Source: Sphingomonas leidyi
GTDB taxonomy: Bacteria > Pseudomonadota > Alphaproteobacteria > Sphingomonadales > Sphingomonadaceae
NCBI RefSeq assembly: GCF_011761945.1
Contig: NZ_JAASQV010000005.1
Span: forward strand, 124,001 to 188,000
DNA: 64,000 bases
Direction: 5' to 3'
Of this stretch, positions 48,493-57,375 are shown in pieces. How positions within the stretch are numbered: position 1 is the first letter of the stretch; the number at the start of each line of letters is the position of its first letter. Under the pieces are notes generated by a model. It saw nothing but the letters and a program-made list of their open reading frames with translations. It was not told the DNA's origin and did no database searches. The position numbers and the translations under genes were made by a program.

Positions 48493-49479
48493 ATGAACCC
48501 CATTCGCCTCTGGCACGACGTCACGCCCGCCAGGTTCCAGGAGATCCGCGCGGCCGGCGAGCCCGCGGTGATGAAGGGGCTCGCCGCCGACTGGCCGTTC
48601 GTGCGCGCTGCGGACGCCGCCGCCTATCTGCGCGCGATGGCCTTGCCCGGCACGGTGCAGTACATGCGCGCGCCGCCCGAGATCGAGGGGCGCATGCATT
48701 ATGGCGCGACGATCGGCTCGCGCAATTTCACGCGCGAGGAAGCGCCGTTCGCGGCCTTTCTCGACCGGCTGGCCGAGCAGTCGGAAGCGGATCGGCCCGA
48801 GGCGCTGGCGCTGCAAGGCTTGCCCGCGCCGCAGCTGATGCCCGGCTTCGCCGAAGCCAATCCGATGGCGCTCGTTCCCGGCGTCTCGCCGCGCCTGTGG
48901 ATCGGCAACGCGGCCAAGGTGGCGATCCATCACGATCCGACCGAGAATATCGCCGTGGTCGGCGCCGGCCGCCGCCGCTTCACGCTGTTCGCGCCCGAGC
49001 AGGTGGGCAATCTCTACATGGGGCCGTTCGACCCGACGCCCGCCGGCGTGCAGGTGAGCATGGTCCATCTGACCGCGCCCGATCACGCGCGCTATCCGCG
49101 CTTCGCGGCGGCGATGGCGGCGGCCCTGGTCGCCGAGCTCGATCCGGGCGACGCGATCTACATCCCCTATCAATGGTATCACCATGTCGAGGCGCTCGAC
49201 CGCTTCAACGTGCTGGTGAACTATTGGTGGGATCCGGTGCCCGACGCTTCGCCCTGGGAAGCGATGATGCACGGATTCGTGAGCCTCAGGAGCTTGCCGC
49301 CCGACCAGCGCCGCGCCTGGCGGGCGATGTTCGATCGCTATGTCTTCCTGGTGGACGGCGACCCCGGTGCCCACCTGCCGCCCGAGGCGCGCGGGGTGTT
49401 CGGGGCCACATCGCCCCAGGCGATCGCGCAGATGCGCGCGATGCTCTTCGACGGCCTGCGCAAGCGGCTGCGGCGCTGA
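48493..49479 (+). CDS. JmjC/cupin-like Fe(II)-dependent oxygenase
   Basis: A 328-residue cytosolic protein of the Cupin_8/JmjC type. The metal motif HxD is His146-x-Asp148 in AIHHDPTENIAVV; the distal His is in QWYHHVEALD (around residue 230). These match a 2-oxoglutarate/Fe(II) hydroxylase. Members of this group occur next to tryptophan-halogenase-like genes and TonB receptors in Caulobacter and sphingomonads, without a firm function. The gene is convergent with the halogenase gene, 41 bases apart. Confidence 0.82.
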   Translation: MNPIRLWHDVTPARFQEIRAAGEPAVMKGLAADWPFVRAADAAAYLRAMALPGTVQYMRAPPEIEGRMHYGATIGSRNFTREEAPFAAFLDRLAEQSEADRPEALALQGLPAPQLMPGFAEANPMALVPGVSPRLWIGNAAKVAIHHDPTENIAVVGAGRRRFTLFAPEQVGNLYMGPFDPTPAGVQVSMVHLTAPDHARYPRFAAAMAAALVAELDPGDAIYIPYQWYHHVEALDRFNVLVNYWWDPVPDASPWEAMMHGFVSLRSLPPDQRRAWRAMFDRYVFLVDGDPGAHLPPEARGVFGATSPQAIAQMRAMLFDGLRKRLRR

Positions 49480-49520
49480 GGGCATGTCGATCCTTTCCCG
49501 GAGGTCGGGAGGGGTGCGGG

Positions 49521-51032
49521 CTAGGCAGCACATGTCTTGGCCACGAACTCGGCATGGTCCGGCATCAGGCCCACGCAGCGGGCGATCACGCGCTGGATGT
49601 TGCCTAGATACTCCTCGACCTGCGCTTCGGGCTTGATGTCGACCAGCGGGTCGTAGCCGCGCGGGATCACGCCCTGGCCGAGGAACACCTGGATCCAGCT
49701 TTCCTCGGTGAACAGCTCGTCGTCCTCGCGGAAGATGCGGCCGTTCGCGGCGAACAGGTCGATCTTGCGCTGGAGCGTGTCGGGCACTTCCATGTCGCGG
49801 CACTGGCGCCAGAAGGCCGTGTCGTCGCGGCTGGTCGCCTTGTAGTGGAGGATGATGAAGTCGCGGATCCGCGCATATTCGAAATCGGTCTGGCGATTGA
49901 ACTCGGCGATCGTCGCGGGATCGAAGCCGCGATCGGGCAGCAGCCGGACGAGGCGGATGATCGTGGACTGGATCAGGTGGATGCTGGTCGATTCGAGCGG
50001 CTCGAGAAAGCCCGAGGCGAGGCCGACCGCGACGCAGTTCCGGTTCCAGATCTGCCGGCGCTTGCCAGTGGCGAAGCGCAGCTTGTTGGTGTCCGCGAGC
50101 TGGGCGCCGTCGAGATTGGCGAGCAGCTGGGCCTCGGCCTCCTCGTCGGAGATGTGCGCGCTCGAATAGACATGGCCGTTGCCGGTGCGATGCTGGAGCG
50201 GGATGCGCCATTGCCAGCCGGCGGTGCGCGCGGTGGCGCGGGTATAGGGGGTGAAGGGTTCGGTCCGCGCGCAGGGCACGGCGATCGCGCGGTCGCACGG
50301 CAGCCAGTGCGTCCAGTTCTCGTACCCGGTCTTCATCGCCTGCTCGATGATCAGGCCGCGAAAGCCCGAGCAGTCGATGAACAGGTCGGCGGCGATCGTC
50401 TCGCCGTCCGCCATGGTCACCGATTCCACGAAGCCGTCGTCGCCGCGCAGCGTGACGTCGGCCACCTTGCCCTCGCGCCGCGTGACGCCGTGCGCCTCGG
50501 CATAGCCGCGCAGATATCGGGCATAGAGCCCGGCATCGAACTGGAAGGCATGGGCGATATGGCCGATCGGGCTCTCGGCCATTTTGGGATCGGCGCGCAT
50601 GAACTTGTTGGCGCGCGCGGCCGCGCTGTTGATCGAATAGGCGGAGAAGTCCGCGGCGCGGCCCATGGCGCGCATCTTCAGCCAATATTGGTGGCAGCGC
50701 AGCCAGCCCAGGTCCTGGCCGATCACGCCGAAGGAATGGAAATAGGCGTCGCCCCTGTGCGCCCAGTCGACGAACTCGATGCCCAGCTTGAAGCTGCCCT
50801 GGGTGCGGCGGACGAAGTCGTTCTCGTCGAGTTCGAGCAGCTCGTTGTATTTCTTGATCGCCGGGATGGTGGCTTCGCCGACGCCGACCGTGCCGATCTC
50901 CTCGCTCTCGATCAGCGTGATCTCGTACAGCCCCTGGAACAGCTTGCCGAGCAGCGCGGCAGTCATCCAGCCCGCCGTGCCGCCGCCCACGATCAGGATG
51001 CGCTTGATCTGCTGCATGGTGCGCCCGTCCAT
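49521..51032 (-). CDS. Flavin-dependent tryptophan-halogenase-family protein
   Basis: FAD/FADH2-dependent enzyme of about 503 residues. The dinucleotide fold GGGTAGW starts near residue 16. The catalytic Lys82 (SFKLGIEFVDW) and Glu347 (LEPLESTSIHLI) correspond to Lys79 and Glu346 of PrnA, and the diagnostic WxWxIP motif is GWQWRIPLQ (273-278). So the halogenation chemistry appears intact. The true substrate in such glycan loci is unknown. Starts at 51032 or 51017 are both possible; neither has an ideal Shine-Dalgarno. Confidence 0.9.
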   Translation of the reverse strand: MDGRTMQQIKRILIVGGGTAGWMTAALLGKLFQGLYEITLIESEEIGTVGVGEATIPAIKKYNELLELDENDFVRRTQGSFKLGIEFVDWAHRGDAYFHSFGVIGQDLGWLRCHQYWLKMRAMGRAADFSAYSINSAAARANKFMRADPKMAESPIGHIAHAFQFDAGLYARYLRGYAEAHGVTRREGKVADVTLRGDDGFVESVTMADGETIAADLFIDCSGFRGLIIEQAMKTGYENWTHWLPCDRAIAVPCARTEPFTPYTRATARTAGWQWRIPLQHRTGNGHVYSSAHISDEEAEAQLLANLDGAQLADTNKLRFATGKRRQIWNRNCVAVGLASGFLEPLESTSIHLIQSTIIRLVRLLPDRGFDPATIAEFNRQTDFEYARIRDFIILHYKATSRDDTAFWRQCRDMEVPDTLQRKIDLFAANGRIFREDDELFTEESWIQVFLGQGVIPRGYDPLVDIKPEAQVEEYLGNIQRVIARCVGLMPDHAEFVAKTCAA

Positions 51033-51118
51033 CCCCTCTTCTCGTAACCCCGGCCTTGCATCTGCGGCCCCAAGCTTGCCTCCCGGCGGACCCCGGAACA
51101 AGTCCGGGCGCCGGGTGG

Positions 51119-53062
51119 TCAGCAGGCCGTTGGCACCGCCGGCTCCGGCAGCGGCCCGGTGCGGCCCGGCTTCGCATAGCTGAGCCCATAGCCGCGGGCG
51201 AACTGGACGATGCTCGCCGCATCCTCGCCGGTCGAGCAGGCCGAGCCCGGCCAGGCGAAGGAAAGGCGGCCGGCGAAGTCGTGGCGCCCGCCGACCAGCA
51301 GGTCGGCCAGGCCCTCGCCCTCGGTGCCCGGCAGGAAGGCGGCGACGAACGCGTCGGACAGGTTGATGAGGTCGTTGGCATAGGCCGGGCGCCCCGAATA
51401 GAGCACCGAGACCACCGGCACCCCCTTGCCCGAGACGCGCTGGAGCACCGTCAGGTCGGCGGGGTGGAGCGCGCTGTGCGCCGCCGGCTTCGGTGCGCGG
51501 ACGTCGCCATTATACTCGGCATAGGGCGTCTCGCCGATCACCGCGACCACGGCGTCGAACTTGCCGGGATCGACGTCCCTGGCGTCTTCCGAGAAGGTGA
51601 CGTTCGCGGCGCCGAGCGCGTTGCGCAGCGCCGCCAGCAATGTGGTGCCGCCCTTGAAATCGGCATTCCTGTTCTCGGTGCCCTGCCAGGTGAGCGACCA
51701 GCCGCCGGTCTGGTTGGACAGGCTGTCCGCGCTGGCGCCCACCACCAGCACGCGCTTGCCCGCCGCCAGCGGCAGCGCGCCCTGGTTCTTGAGCAGCACC
51801 ACCGACTTGCGCACCGCTTCGCGGCCGAGCTCGCGCGCGGCGAGCGCATCGGCCTTGCCGGCAAAGGCGCCGGCGTTCGGGTTGCGATCGAACAGCCCGG
51901 CGCGCAGCTTGACCCGCAGGATGCGAGTCACCGCATCGTCGATCCGCGCCATGGCGATGCGGCCCTCGCGCACGTCCGCCGCGGTGTTGGCGATGAACGC
52001 CTTCCAGTCGTCGGGCACCATGATCATGTCGATCCCGGCATTGACCGCCTGGGGGCAGTGATCCTTGGTGCAGCCCGGCACCTGCTGGATGCCGTTCCAG
52101 TCGGAGACGATCAGCCCGTCAAAGCCCAGCCGGGCCTTGAGCACGTCGGTCAGCAGTTCGCGGCTGCCGTGCATCTTGCCGTAATCCTTGCCGGCGGCGG
52201 TGTCGTTCCAGCTGCTGTACGAGACCATCACCGTCTGTACCCCTGCGTCGAGCGCGGGATAATAGCCGGCGCCGTGCACCTGGATCATATGGGTGCGGGC
52301 GGTGCGGTTCTCGCCCTGGTCGATGCCGTCGAAGGTGCCGCCGTCGCCCAGGAAATGCTTGGCGGTGGCGATCACGTCGCCGTCGCCGGTCAGGCCGCCC
52401 TGCAGCCCGTGCACCATCGCGCGCGAATAGGATGCGACGATCGCCGGATCGCTCGAATAGCTCTCATAGGTGCGGCCCCAGCGGCGGTTCTTGCCCACCG
52501 CCAGCGTGGGTGCGAACACCCAGGAGATGCCGGTGGCGCGCACCTGGCGGGCGGTGGCGCGGCCGATCCGCTCGACCAGCGCGGGATCGTGCGCGGCGCC
52601 CAGGCCGATATTGTGCGGGAACAGCGTCGCCCCCGCGACATTGCCGTGGCCGTGCACTGCGTCGGTGCCCCAGATCACCGGCACCCGCACCGCCATGTCG
52701 GTGGCCATCGAGGCGCGGTAATAGGCGTCGGACAGCGCGGTCCAGTCGGTGACGGCGGCATCCTTCCGCATCCCGGGCCAGGCGCCGCCGCCGTTGAGGA
52801 CCGATCCGATATAGTGACGGCGCACCTCGTCCGGCGTGATCGAGCGGATGTCCGCCTGGGTCATCTGGCCGATCTTCTGCTCGAGCGTCATGCCGCGCAC
52901 GATGTCCGCGATCCGCGCCTCCATTGCCGCGTCGGGCGCGGTGGGGGAGCGGAGCGCCGGCCAGTCCTGGCCGTGCCAGAGCAGGTCGCCGCCCGGCGCG
53001 GTGCCGGCGCAGCCCGCCAGCAGGGGAAGGATCAGCCAGAGCCCGGATCGCAGAGCTTTCAT
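51119..53062 (-). CDS. GH3-family beta-glucosidase lipoprotein
   Basis: Retaining glycosidase of 647 residues. The lipoprotein signal ends LLAGC, with the lipidated Cys at residue 18, so it should be envelope-bound. The N-terminal TIM barrel carries the nucleophile Asp321 in GLIVSDWNGI, and KHFLGDGGT is the conserved KH motif. The C-terminal alpha/beta sandwich follows (about residues 420 to 640). It lacks the fibronectin-III domain of longer GH3 enzymes. It is downstream of a TonB receptor, beyond a terminator-like hairpin, and probably cleaves beta-glucan oligosaccharides. Confidence 0.93.
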   Translation of the reverse strand: MKALRSGLWLILPLLAGCAGTAPGGDLLWHGQDWPALRSPTAPDAAMEARIADIVRGMTLEQKIGQMTQADIRSITPDEVRRHYIGSVLNGGGAWPGMRKDAAVTDWTALSDAYYRASMATDMAVRVPVIWGTDAVHGHGNVAGATLFPHNIGLGAAHDPALVERIGRATARQVRATGISWVFAPTLAVGKNRRWGRTYESYSSDPAIVASYSRAMVHGLQGGLTGDGDVIATAKHFLGDGGTFDGIDQGENRTARTHMIQVHGAGYYPALDAGVQTVMVSYSSWNDTAAGKDYGKMHGSRELLTDVLKARLGFDGLIVSDWNGIQQVPGCTKDHCPQAVNAGIDMIMVPDDWKAFIANTAADVREGRIAMARIDDAVTRILRVKLRAGLFDRNPNAGAFAGKADALAARELGREAVRKSVVLLKNQGALPLAAGKRVLVVGASADSLSNQTGGWSLTWQGTENRNADFKGGTTLLAALRNALGAANVTFSEDARDVDPGKFDAVVAVIGETPYAEYNGDVRAPKPAAHSALHPADLTVLQRVSGKGVPVVSVLYSGRPAYANDLINLSDAFVAAFLPGTEGEGLADLLVGGRHDFAGRLSFAWPGSACSTGEDAASIVQFARGYGLSYAKPGRTGPLPEPAVPTAC

Positions 53063-53098
53063 CGCGTTACTCGTTCACTTGGGGCCGCGCGCGGGCCG

Positions 53099-53145
53099 CG
53101 GGGAAAGAAAAGGGGAGGTGCCGGCCATGACCGTGCACCTCCCCT
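53099..53145 (-). terminator. Hairpin with T-tract between receptor and GH3 genes
   Basis: On the minus strand AGGGGAGGTGC pairs with GCACCTCCCCT (53111-53145, 11 bp, 13-base loop) and runs into TTTTCTTTCCCC. It starts 34 bases past the receptor stop codon and ends about 40 bases before the GH3 gene, the same layout as at 44190-44228. Confidence 0.75.
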
Positions 53146-53179
53146 CGAACACCCGGCGGGTCGACCCGGGGGGAGGAAA

Positions 53180-56047
53180 TCAGAAGCGGTAGTTGAACCC
53201 GAGCAGGAACTGCCGGCCGTATTTCTCATAGGTCTCGGGCAGCGGCGTGCCGTCGGTGGTGTGCGTGCCGCCCGTGTCCAGCCCCAGCCGCGTGCGATAG
53301 GGCGAGTCGGTCAGGTTGCTGACCTGGAGCAGCACGCCGAGGCCCTTGAGCGCCGAATTGTCCGGGAAGGTATAGCCGATCTGGGCGTCGAGCTGCCGGT
53401 CCGCGAGGATCTCGGTATAGCCGCGATTGGTGAACAGCTGCACCGTCTCGCCCTTGAAGGCCGAGCGGAAGCGATAGCTGGCCCGTGCCTGGAAGCCCCA
53501 TTTCTCGAAATAGCCGGTGACGTTGTAGACGGTGCCGGACAGGCCCGGGATGCGCACCACGTCGTTGTTGTCCGTCGGGTTGAGATCGGATTCGGTGTAG
53601 GAATAGCTGCCGGTGAACCCGAAGCCGTCCAGCGCCGGAATGATGCGCCCGATCTCGATCGCCCCGCTGACTTCGATGCCCTTCAGATTGCCGCCCGGCC
53701 CGTTGGCCGGCATCGTCACCTGCCCGATCGAGCTGATGTTGACGTTGGACGGGATCTGGTTGGTCGGGATCGGCAGACCCTGGAAGTCGATCGCGAAGTT
53801 GCGGTTGTAGATATAGTTGTCGAGCCATTTGTAGAAGCCGGCGACGCTGATGTAGGTCGCCTTGCCGATGTACCATTCATAGGCGACGTCCAGCGCCTTG
53901 GCCCGCCAGGGCTGGAGTTTCGGGTTGCCGCCGGTCGCCGACCAGGGATTGACCGTGCTGCCCGGCGCGCAGGGCGGGCTGCCGCCGCACGGATTGACGT
54001 TGAAGCTCGGCGTGAAGTTGGCGCGCATATCGTCCATGCGCGGGCGCGCCAGCACCTTGGACGCGGCCAGGCGGATGCGGTGGCCGCCGCCCAGGTCGTA
54101 GATCAGGTTCGCGCTGGGCAGCACGTCGGTATAGTGCATCGTCTCGAAGACCTGCGACAGCGCGATCGGAGTCAGCGTCTGGTTGATCCGCAGGCCCGAC
54201 GAGGACTGGAACTGCTCCACCACCTGCACGCCGACATTGCCGCGCAGCCGGCCCCATTCGATGTTCGCCTTCGCCTTCCAGCTGATGACGTCTTCCTTGA
54301 TCTTCCACGTCTTGTCGAAGTGGTTGGCGTCCTCCAGCGGGGTCTTGTTGTAATAGGTGTCGAGCGCCGCGGGCACGTTCCAGGCGATCACGTTGCCGAA
54401 GCCGACAAAGTCGAGCGAAGTCGGGTCGAGCAGATATTGCGAGCCGACCGGCACCTGCGCGCGCCCGTTCTTCAGGTTGAGATCGAGTTCGTCGACGGTC
54501 TTGTGCTTGTTGCGCTGCGTGTAGTTCACGCCGATCTCGATGTTACGGAGGAACCCGCCGATCTCCCGGCTCAGCATGAAGTCGACGGCGCCCAGCTCTT
54601 CCTTGACGTGCGGCGACTTCATCAGGCCGTCATGGCCCCAGCCGCCCCAGGGAGCGCGATCGCCGAGCGAGACCTGGCTGGCATTCGCATAGTCCAGGCC
54701 GAAGCCATAATGCGGGAAGGCGCCGTCGATCGGGAACGAGAAGTCGTAATTGTCCATGGTGCGGGTCTGGAACGGGCCCGCGCCATAGCCGCCATAGGTC
54801 TCGATATAGGTCTCGTCGCGCTTGTTGGTCGAATAGCTCAGGTCGGCGACGAAGCGCGTGCGCTCGTCGAGCTGGAACTCGTTGTTGAGCCCTGCCGAGA
54901 ACAGCTCGTCCTTGCGCTCGTTATAGTCGTTGCGCAGGATCGGAACGGCATTGGTGACGTGCCCGGAGGTGCCGATCGCCGAGCCGCCCAGCTGGGTGGT
55001 GCCGATATTGGAGAAGGTCGCATTGTCCGCCCAGCCGTTCGAGAACCACTGTGCGCCGCGGATCACTTCCTTCTGCTTGAAGCGCGAATAATAGACGTCG
55101 AGCACGCTGTGGACGCTGTCGCTCGGCTTCCATTCGAGCGTGCCCATCACGCCGTCGCGCTGGTTGCGGCGGCTGGTCGCCCAGGCTTCCTGCCCGTTGA
55201 GCTGCAGCGCGTTGTCGGCGGAATCGGGCGTGACGGTGTTGGGGCTGCACGGGTTGGTGGGCGTCGGCTGGCAGATGTTGCCAAAGGCTTCGTAGCCATA
55301 GGCCTTGTAGTGATCGACATGGCTGGGCGAATCGAGATGCGCATAGCCGAGCGACCAGCCGAGCGTGCCGGCGGCATTCTGGTCGATATAGCTGAGCGTG
55401 CCGCGCCAGCCCCATTTGGAGATGTCGGCGTTGCGGCCGCCATCCGCGTCGAGCTCGCCGCGAAGGTTCATCGCGATCGCGCGCTTGCCATAGGCGAGCG
55501 GGCGCACCGTGCGCAGGTCCGCACTGCCCGACAGGCCCATGCCGGCGATGGCGGCGTCCGGCGTCTTGTACACGACGACGCTCGACAGCAGCTCGGCCGG
55601 ATACTGGTCGAACTCGACGGCGCGGTTGTCGCCCGAGCTGGCCTGTTGGCGCCCGTTGAGCAGCGTGGTGGTGAAGTCCGGCGCGAGGCCGCGGATCGAG
55701 ATCACCTGGGCGCGGCCGTTGACCCGCTGGGCGGCGAGGCCGGGCAGGCGGGCGATCGATTCGGCGATGGAGACGTCGGGCAGCTTGCCGATGTCCTCGG
55801 CCGATACCGCTTCGACGATCGAGGCCTGGTCGCGCTTGATGTTGATCGAATTCTGCAGGCCGGCGCGCAGGCCGGTCACAACGATCGTGCTCTCCTCCGC
55901 CGGCACTTGGTCCTGCCCGGCCCGTGTGGCGCCGTCCTGCGCCCAGGCCTGGGCTGGCAACGTTGTCGCCAGAGCCAGCGTCGAAATCGTGAGCCCGAGA
56001 TTGCTCTTGGCGCGCTTCATAGCGCGCGCATGCGGACGCTCCGCCAT
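53180..56047 (-). CDS. TonB-dependent outer-membrane receptor
   Basis: A receptor of about 955 residues: signal sequence ending in LPAQAWAQ, a TonB-box-like STIVVTGL, a plug domain with LPDVSIAESIARLPGLAAQR and QVISIRGLAPDF, and a barrel ending GFNYRF. The start is chosen at 56047, where GGGGA lies 7 bases upstream; ATGs at 56065 and 56020 are alternatives. The promoter carries a LacI-type operator and the LacI gene lies directly upstream. Sugar or glucan uptake is inferred from the GH3 and GH30 neighbours. Confidence 0.94.
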   Translation of the reverse strand: MAERPHARAMKRAKSNLGLTISTLALATTLPAQAWAQDGATRAGQDQVPAEESTIVVTGLRAGLQNSINIKRDQASIVEAVSAEDIGKLPDVSIAESIARLPGLAAQRVNGRAQVISIRGLAPDFTTTLLNGRQQASSGDNRAVEFDQYPAELLSSVVVYKTPDAAIAGMGLSGSADLRTVRPLAYGKRAIAMNLRGELDADGGRNADISKWGWRGTLSYIDQNAAGTLGWSLGYAHLDSPSHVDHYKAYGYEAFGNICQPTPTNPCSPNTVTPDSADNALQLNGQEAWATSRRNQRDGVMGTLEWKPSDSVHSVLDVYYSRFKQKEVIRGAQWFSNGWADNATFSNIGTTQLGGSAIGTSGHVTNAVPILRNDYNERKDELFSAGLNNEFQLDERTRFVADLSYSTNKRDETYIETYGGYGAGPFQTRTMDNYDFSFPIDGAFPHYGFGLDYANASQVSLGDRAPWGGWGHDGLMKSPHVKEELGAVDFMLSREIGGFLRNIEIGVNYTQRNKHKTVDELDLNLKNGRAQVPVGSQYLLDPTSLDFVGFGNVIAWNVPAALDTYYNKTPLEDANHFDKTWKIKEDVISWKAKANIEWGRLRGNVGVQVVEQFQSSSGLRINQTLTPIALSQVFETMHYTDVLPSANLIYDLGGGHRIRLAASKVLARPRMDDMRANFTPSFNVNPCGGSPPCAPGSTVNPWSATGGNPKLQPWRAKALDVAYEWYIGKATYISVAGFYKWLDNYIYNRNFAIDFQGLPIPTNQIPSNVNISSIGQVTMPANGPGGNLKGIEVSGAIEIGRIIPALDGFGFTGSYSYTESDLNPTDNNDVVRIPGLSGTVYNVTGYFEKWGFQARASYRFRSAFKGETVQLFTNRGYTEILADRQLDAQIGYTFPDNSALKGLGVLLQVSNLTDSPYRTRLGLDTGGTHTTDGTPLPETYEKYGRQFLLGFNYRF

Positions 56048-56118
56048 TGCCTCTTCCCCTCTCATAGCAAGCGGCCGTTATCGACCGTCTCTGTCCCCAT
56101 TGGGCGCCCCGTGAAAAC

Positions 56119-56172
56119 TGGAAGCGCTTCCAATTGGTATCATCGCGTCGCGCGAAATTGTCAACGCGTTAC
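56119..56172 (-). promoter_or_regulatory. LacI-controlled promoter of the second TonB receptor gene
   Basis: On the minus strand TTGACA (56159-56164) and GATACC (56136-56141) are 17 bases apart. Just downstream lies the perfect 14-bp palindrome TGGAAGCGCTTCCA (56119-56132), a classic LacI/GalR-type operator with central CG. A second CG-centred palindrome, AACGCGTT (56163-56170), overlaps the -35 element. The LacI gene starts its stop end only 36 bases further right, so this regulator is the obvious ligand. Confidence 0.8.
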
Positions 56173-56207
56173 AGAAAACGCTTACGAACCGGCTTGTTGC
56201 GGCGCGT

Positions 56208-57311
56208 TCAACCGCGCGGCGGCGCGACGGATTCGCGCAGGACGAGGTGGTGATCGATCGCGTCGAAGCCCGGCGTGCCGGTGCCCTGGCCGCGCAGCAA
56301 GGTCTCGACCAGGCGCTCCACCGCGCGCGCCGCGATGCGGCGAATCGGCTGGTGGATGGTGGTGAGCGGCGGCCAGATATAGGCGGCGACCGGCGCATCG
56401 TCGAAGCCGACCACCGATAGGTCCCCGGGCATGGCCAGGTGCATGCGGTGCGCGGCGAACATCGCGCCGACCGCCATGTCGTCATTGGCGCAGACGATCG
56501 CGGTGGGGCGGTCGGGGCCGGCCAGCAGCGCCTCGGCCAGTTCCACGCCGGAGCGGAAGCTGAAGTCGCCGCGCAATGCCGTCACCGCGCCTTCGTCGAG
56601 CCCCGCTTCGGCGAGCGCGCGCAGGAAGCCGGCGAAGCGCGTCTCCGCGGCGAGATGGCCCTCGATCCCCAGCATGTAGCCGAAGCGGCGATGGCCGGCG
56701 GCCACGACGTGATGGGCGATCTCATAGCCCGCCGCCGCCTCGTCGAACCCGACGCCGGGCAGCAGCGCGCGTACTTCCTCGCTGGGCGAGATGCAGACCA
56801 CCGGGCAGCCCTGGGCGATCAGCCGGCGGGCGAGTTCGACATCGGCGGAGAGCGGCGGCGACAGGATCAGCCCGGTGCTGCGGCCCGAGGCGAACAGCTC
56901 GATCAGCCGGTCGTCGCGATTGTCGTCCTCGATATGGATGTTGAAGGTCGAAAGCTCGAACCCGGCCGCCGCGGCCGCGCGCAACGCGCCCAGCTCGATC
57001 GCGGCGAAATAATAGGAATTGGGCGGCGCGTCGCGCGCATTGCAGTTGATCAGGGTAAGCGTGTTGCTCGCCCGGCTGGCGAGGTTGCGCGCCTGCGGAT
57101 TGACTCGATAGTCGAGCGCCTCGACCGCGCGCATCACCCGGTCGCGCATCCTGTCGCTCACATGCGCCTGGTCGTTGAGCGCCCGCGACACCGTGGCCCG
57201 GCCGACACCGGCGAGCGCCGCGACGTCGTCGATCGTCGGCGGCCGTCCGTTCCGGCCGGCTTCCGTGCCGCTGGCGCCCGATATCGGCGGTGATTTGGAA
57301 AGGGATGACAT
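56208..57311 (-). CDS. LacI-family transcriptional regulator
   Basis: A 367-residue repressor. The HTH is PTIDDVAALAGVGRATVSRALN (residues about 25 to 46; given as PTIDDVAALAGVG and ATVSRALN), with the hinge helix NPQARNLASRAS. A periplasmic-binding-protein-like sensor domain follows, with VVGFDDAPVAAYIWPPLTTI. The ATG at 57311 is preferred although its Shine-Dalgarno is weak; a TTG at 57359 gives a longer form. It lies upstream of the TonB receptor gene in the same direction and should bind the palindrome in the receptor promoter, released by an imported sugar. Confidence 0.92.
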   Translation of the reverse strand: MSSLSKSPPISGASGTEAGRNGRPPTIDDVAALAGVGRATVSRALNDQAHVSDRMRDRVMRAVEALDYRVNPQARNLASRASNTLTLINCNARDAPPNSYYFAAIELGALRAAAAAGFELSTFNIHIEDDNRDDRLIELFASGRSTGLILSPPLSADVELARRLIAQGCPVVCISPSEEVRALLPGVGFDEAAAGYEIAHHVVAAGHRRFGYMLGIEGHLAAETRFAGFLRALAEAGLDEGAVTALRGDFSFRSGVELAEALLAGPDRPTAIVCANDDMAVGAMFAAHRMHLAMPGDLSVVGFDDAPVAAYIWPPLTTIHQPIRRIAARAVERLVETLLRGQGTGTPGFDAIDHHLVLRESVAPPRG

Positions 57312-57375
57312 TTCTAGAAGGGAATGGGTGGCACAGGCGCTGGCGAAGCGGCAACCCAAAATGCGCGCCGTCCGG

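Noticed and set aside
51056..56365. A plus-strand open frame of 1769 codons
   Set aside because: It runs antisense to the halogenase, GH3, TonB receptor and LacI genes. Its Arg/Ala/Gly/Asp/Val-rich composition is that of reverse-complemented GC-rich codons, with no domains and no start signal.
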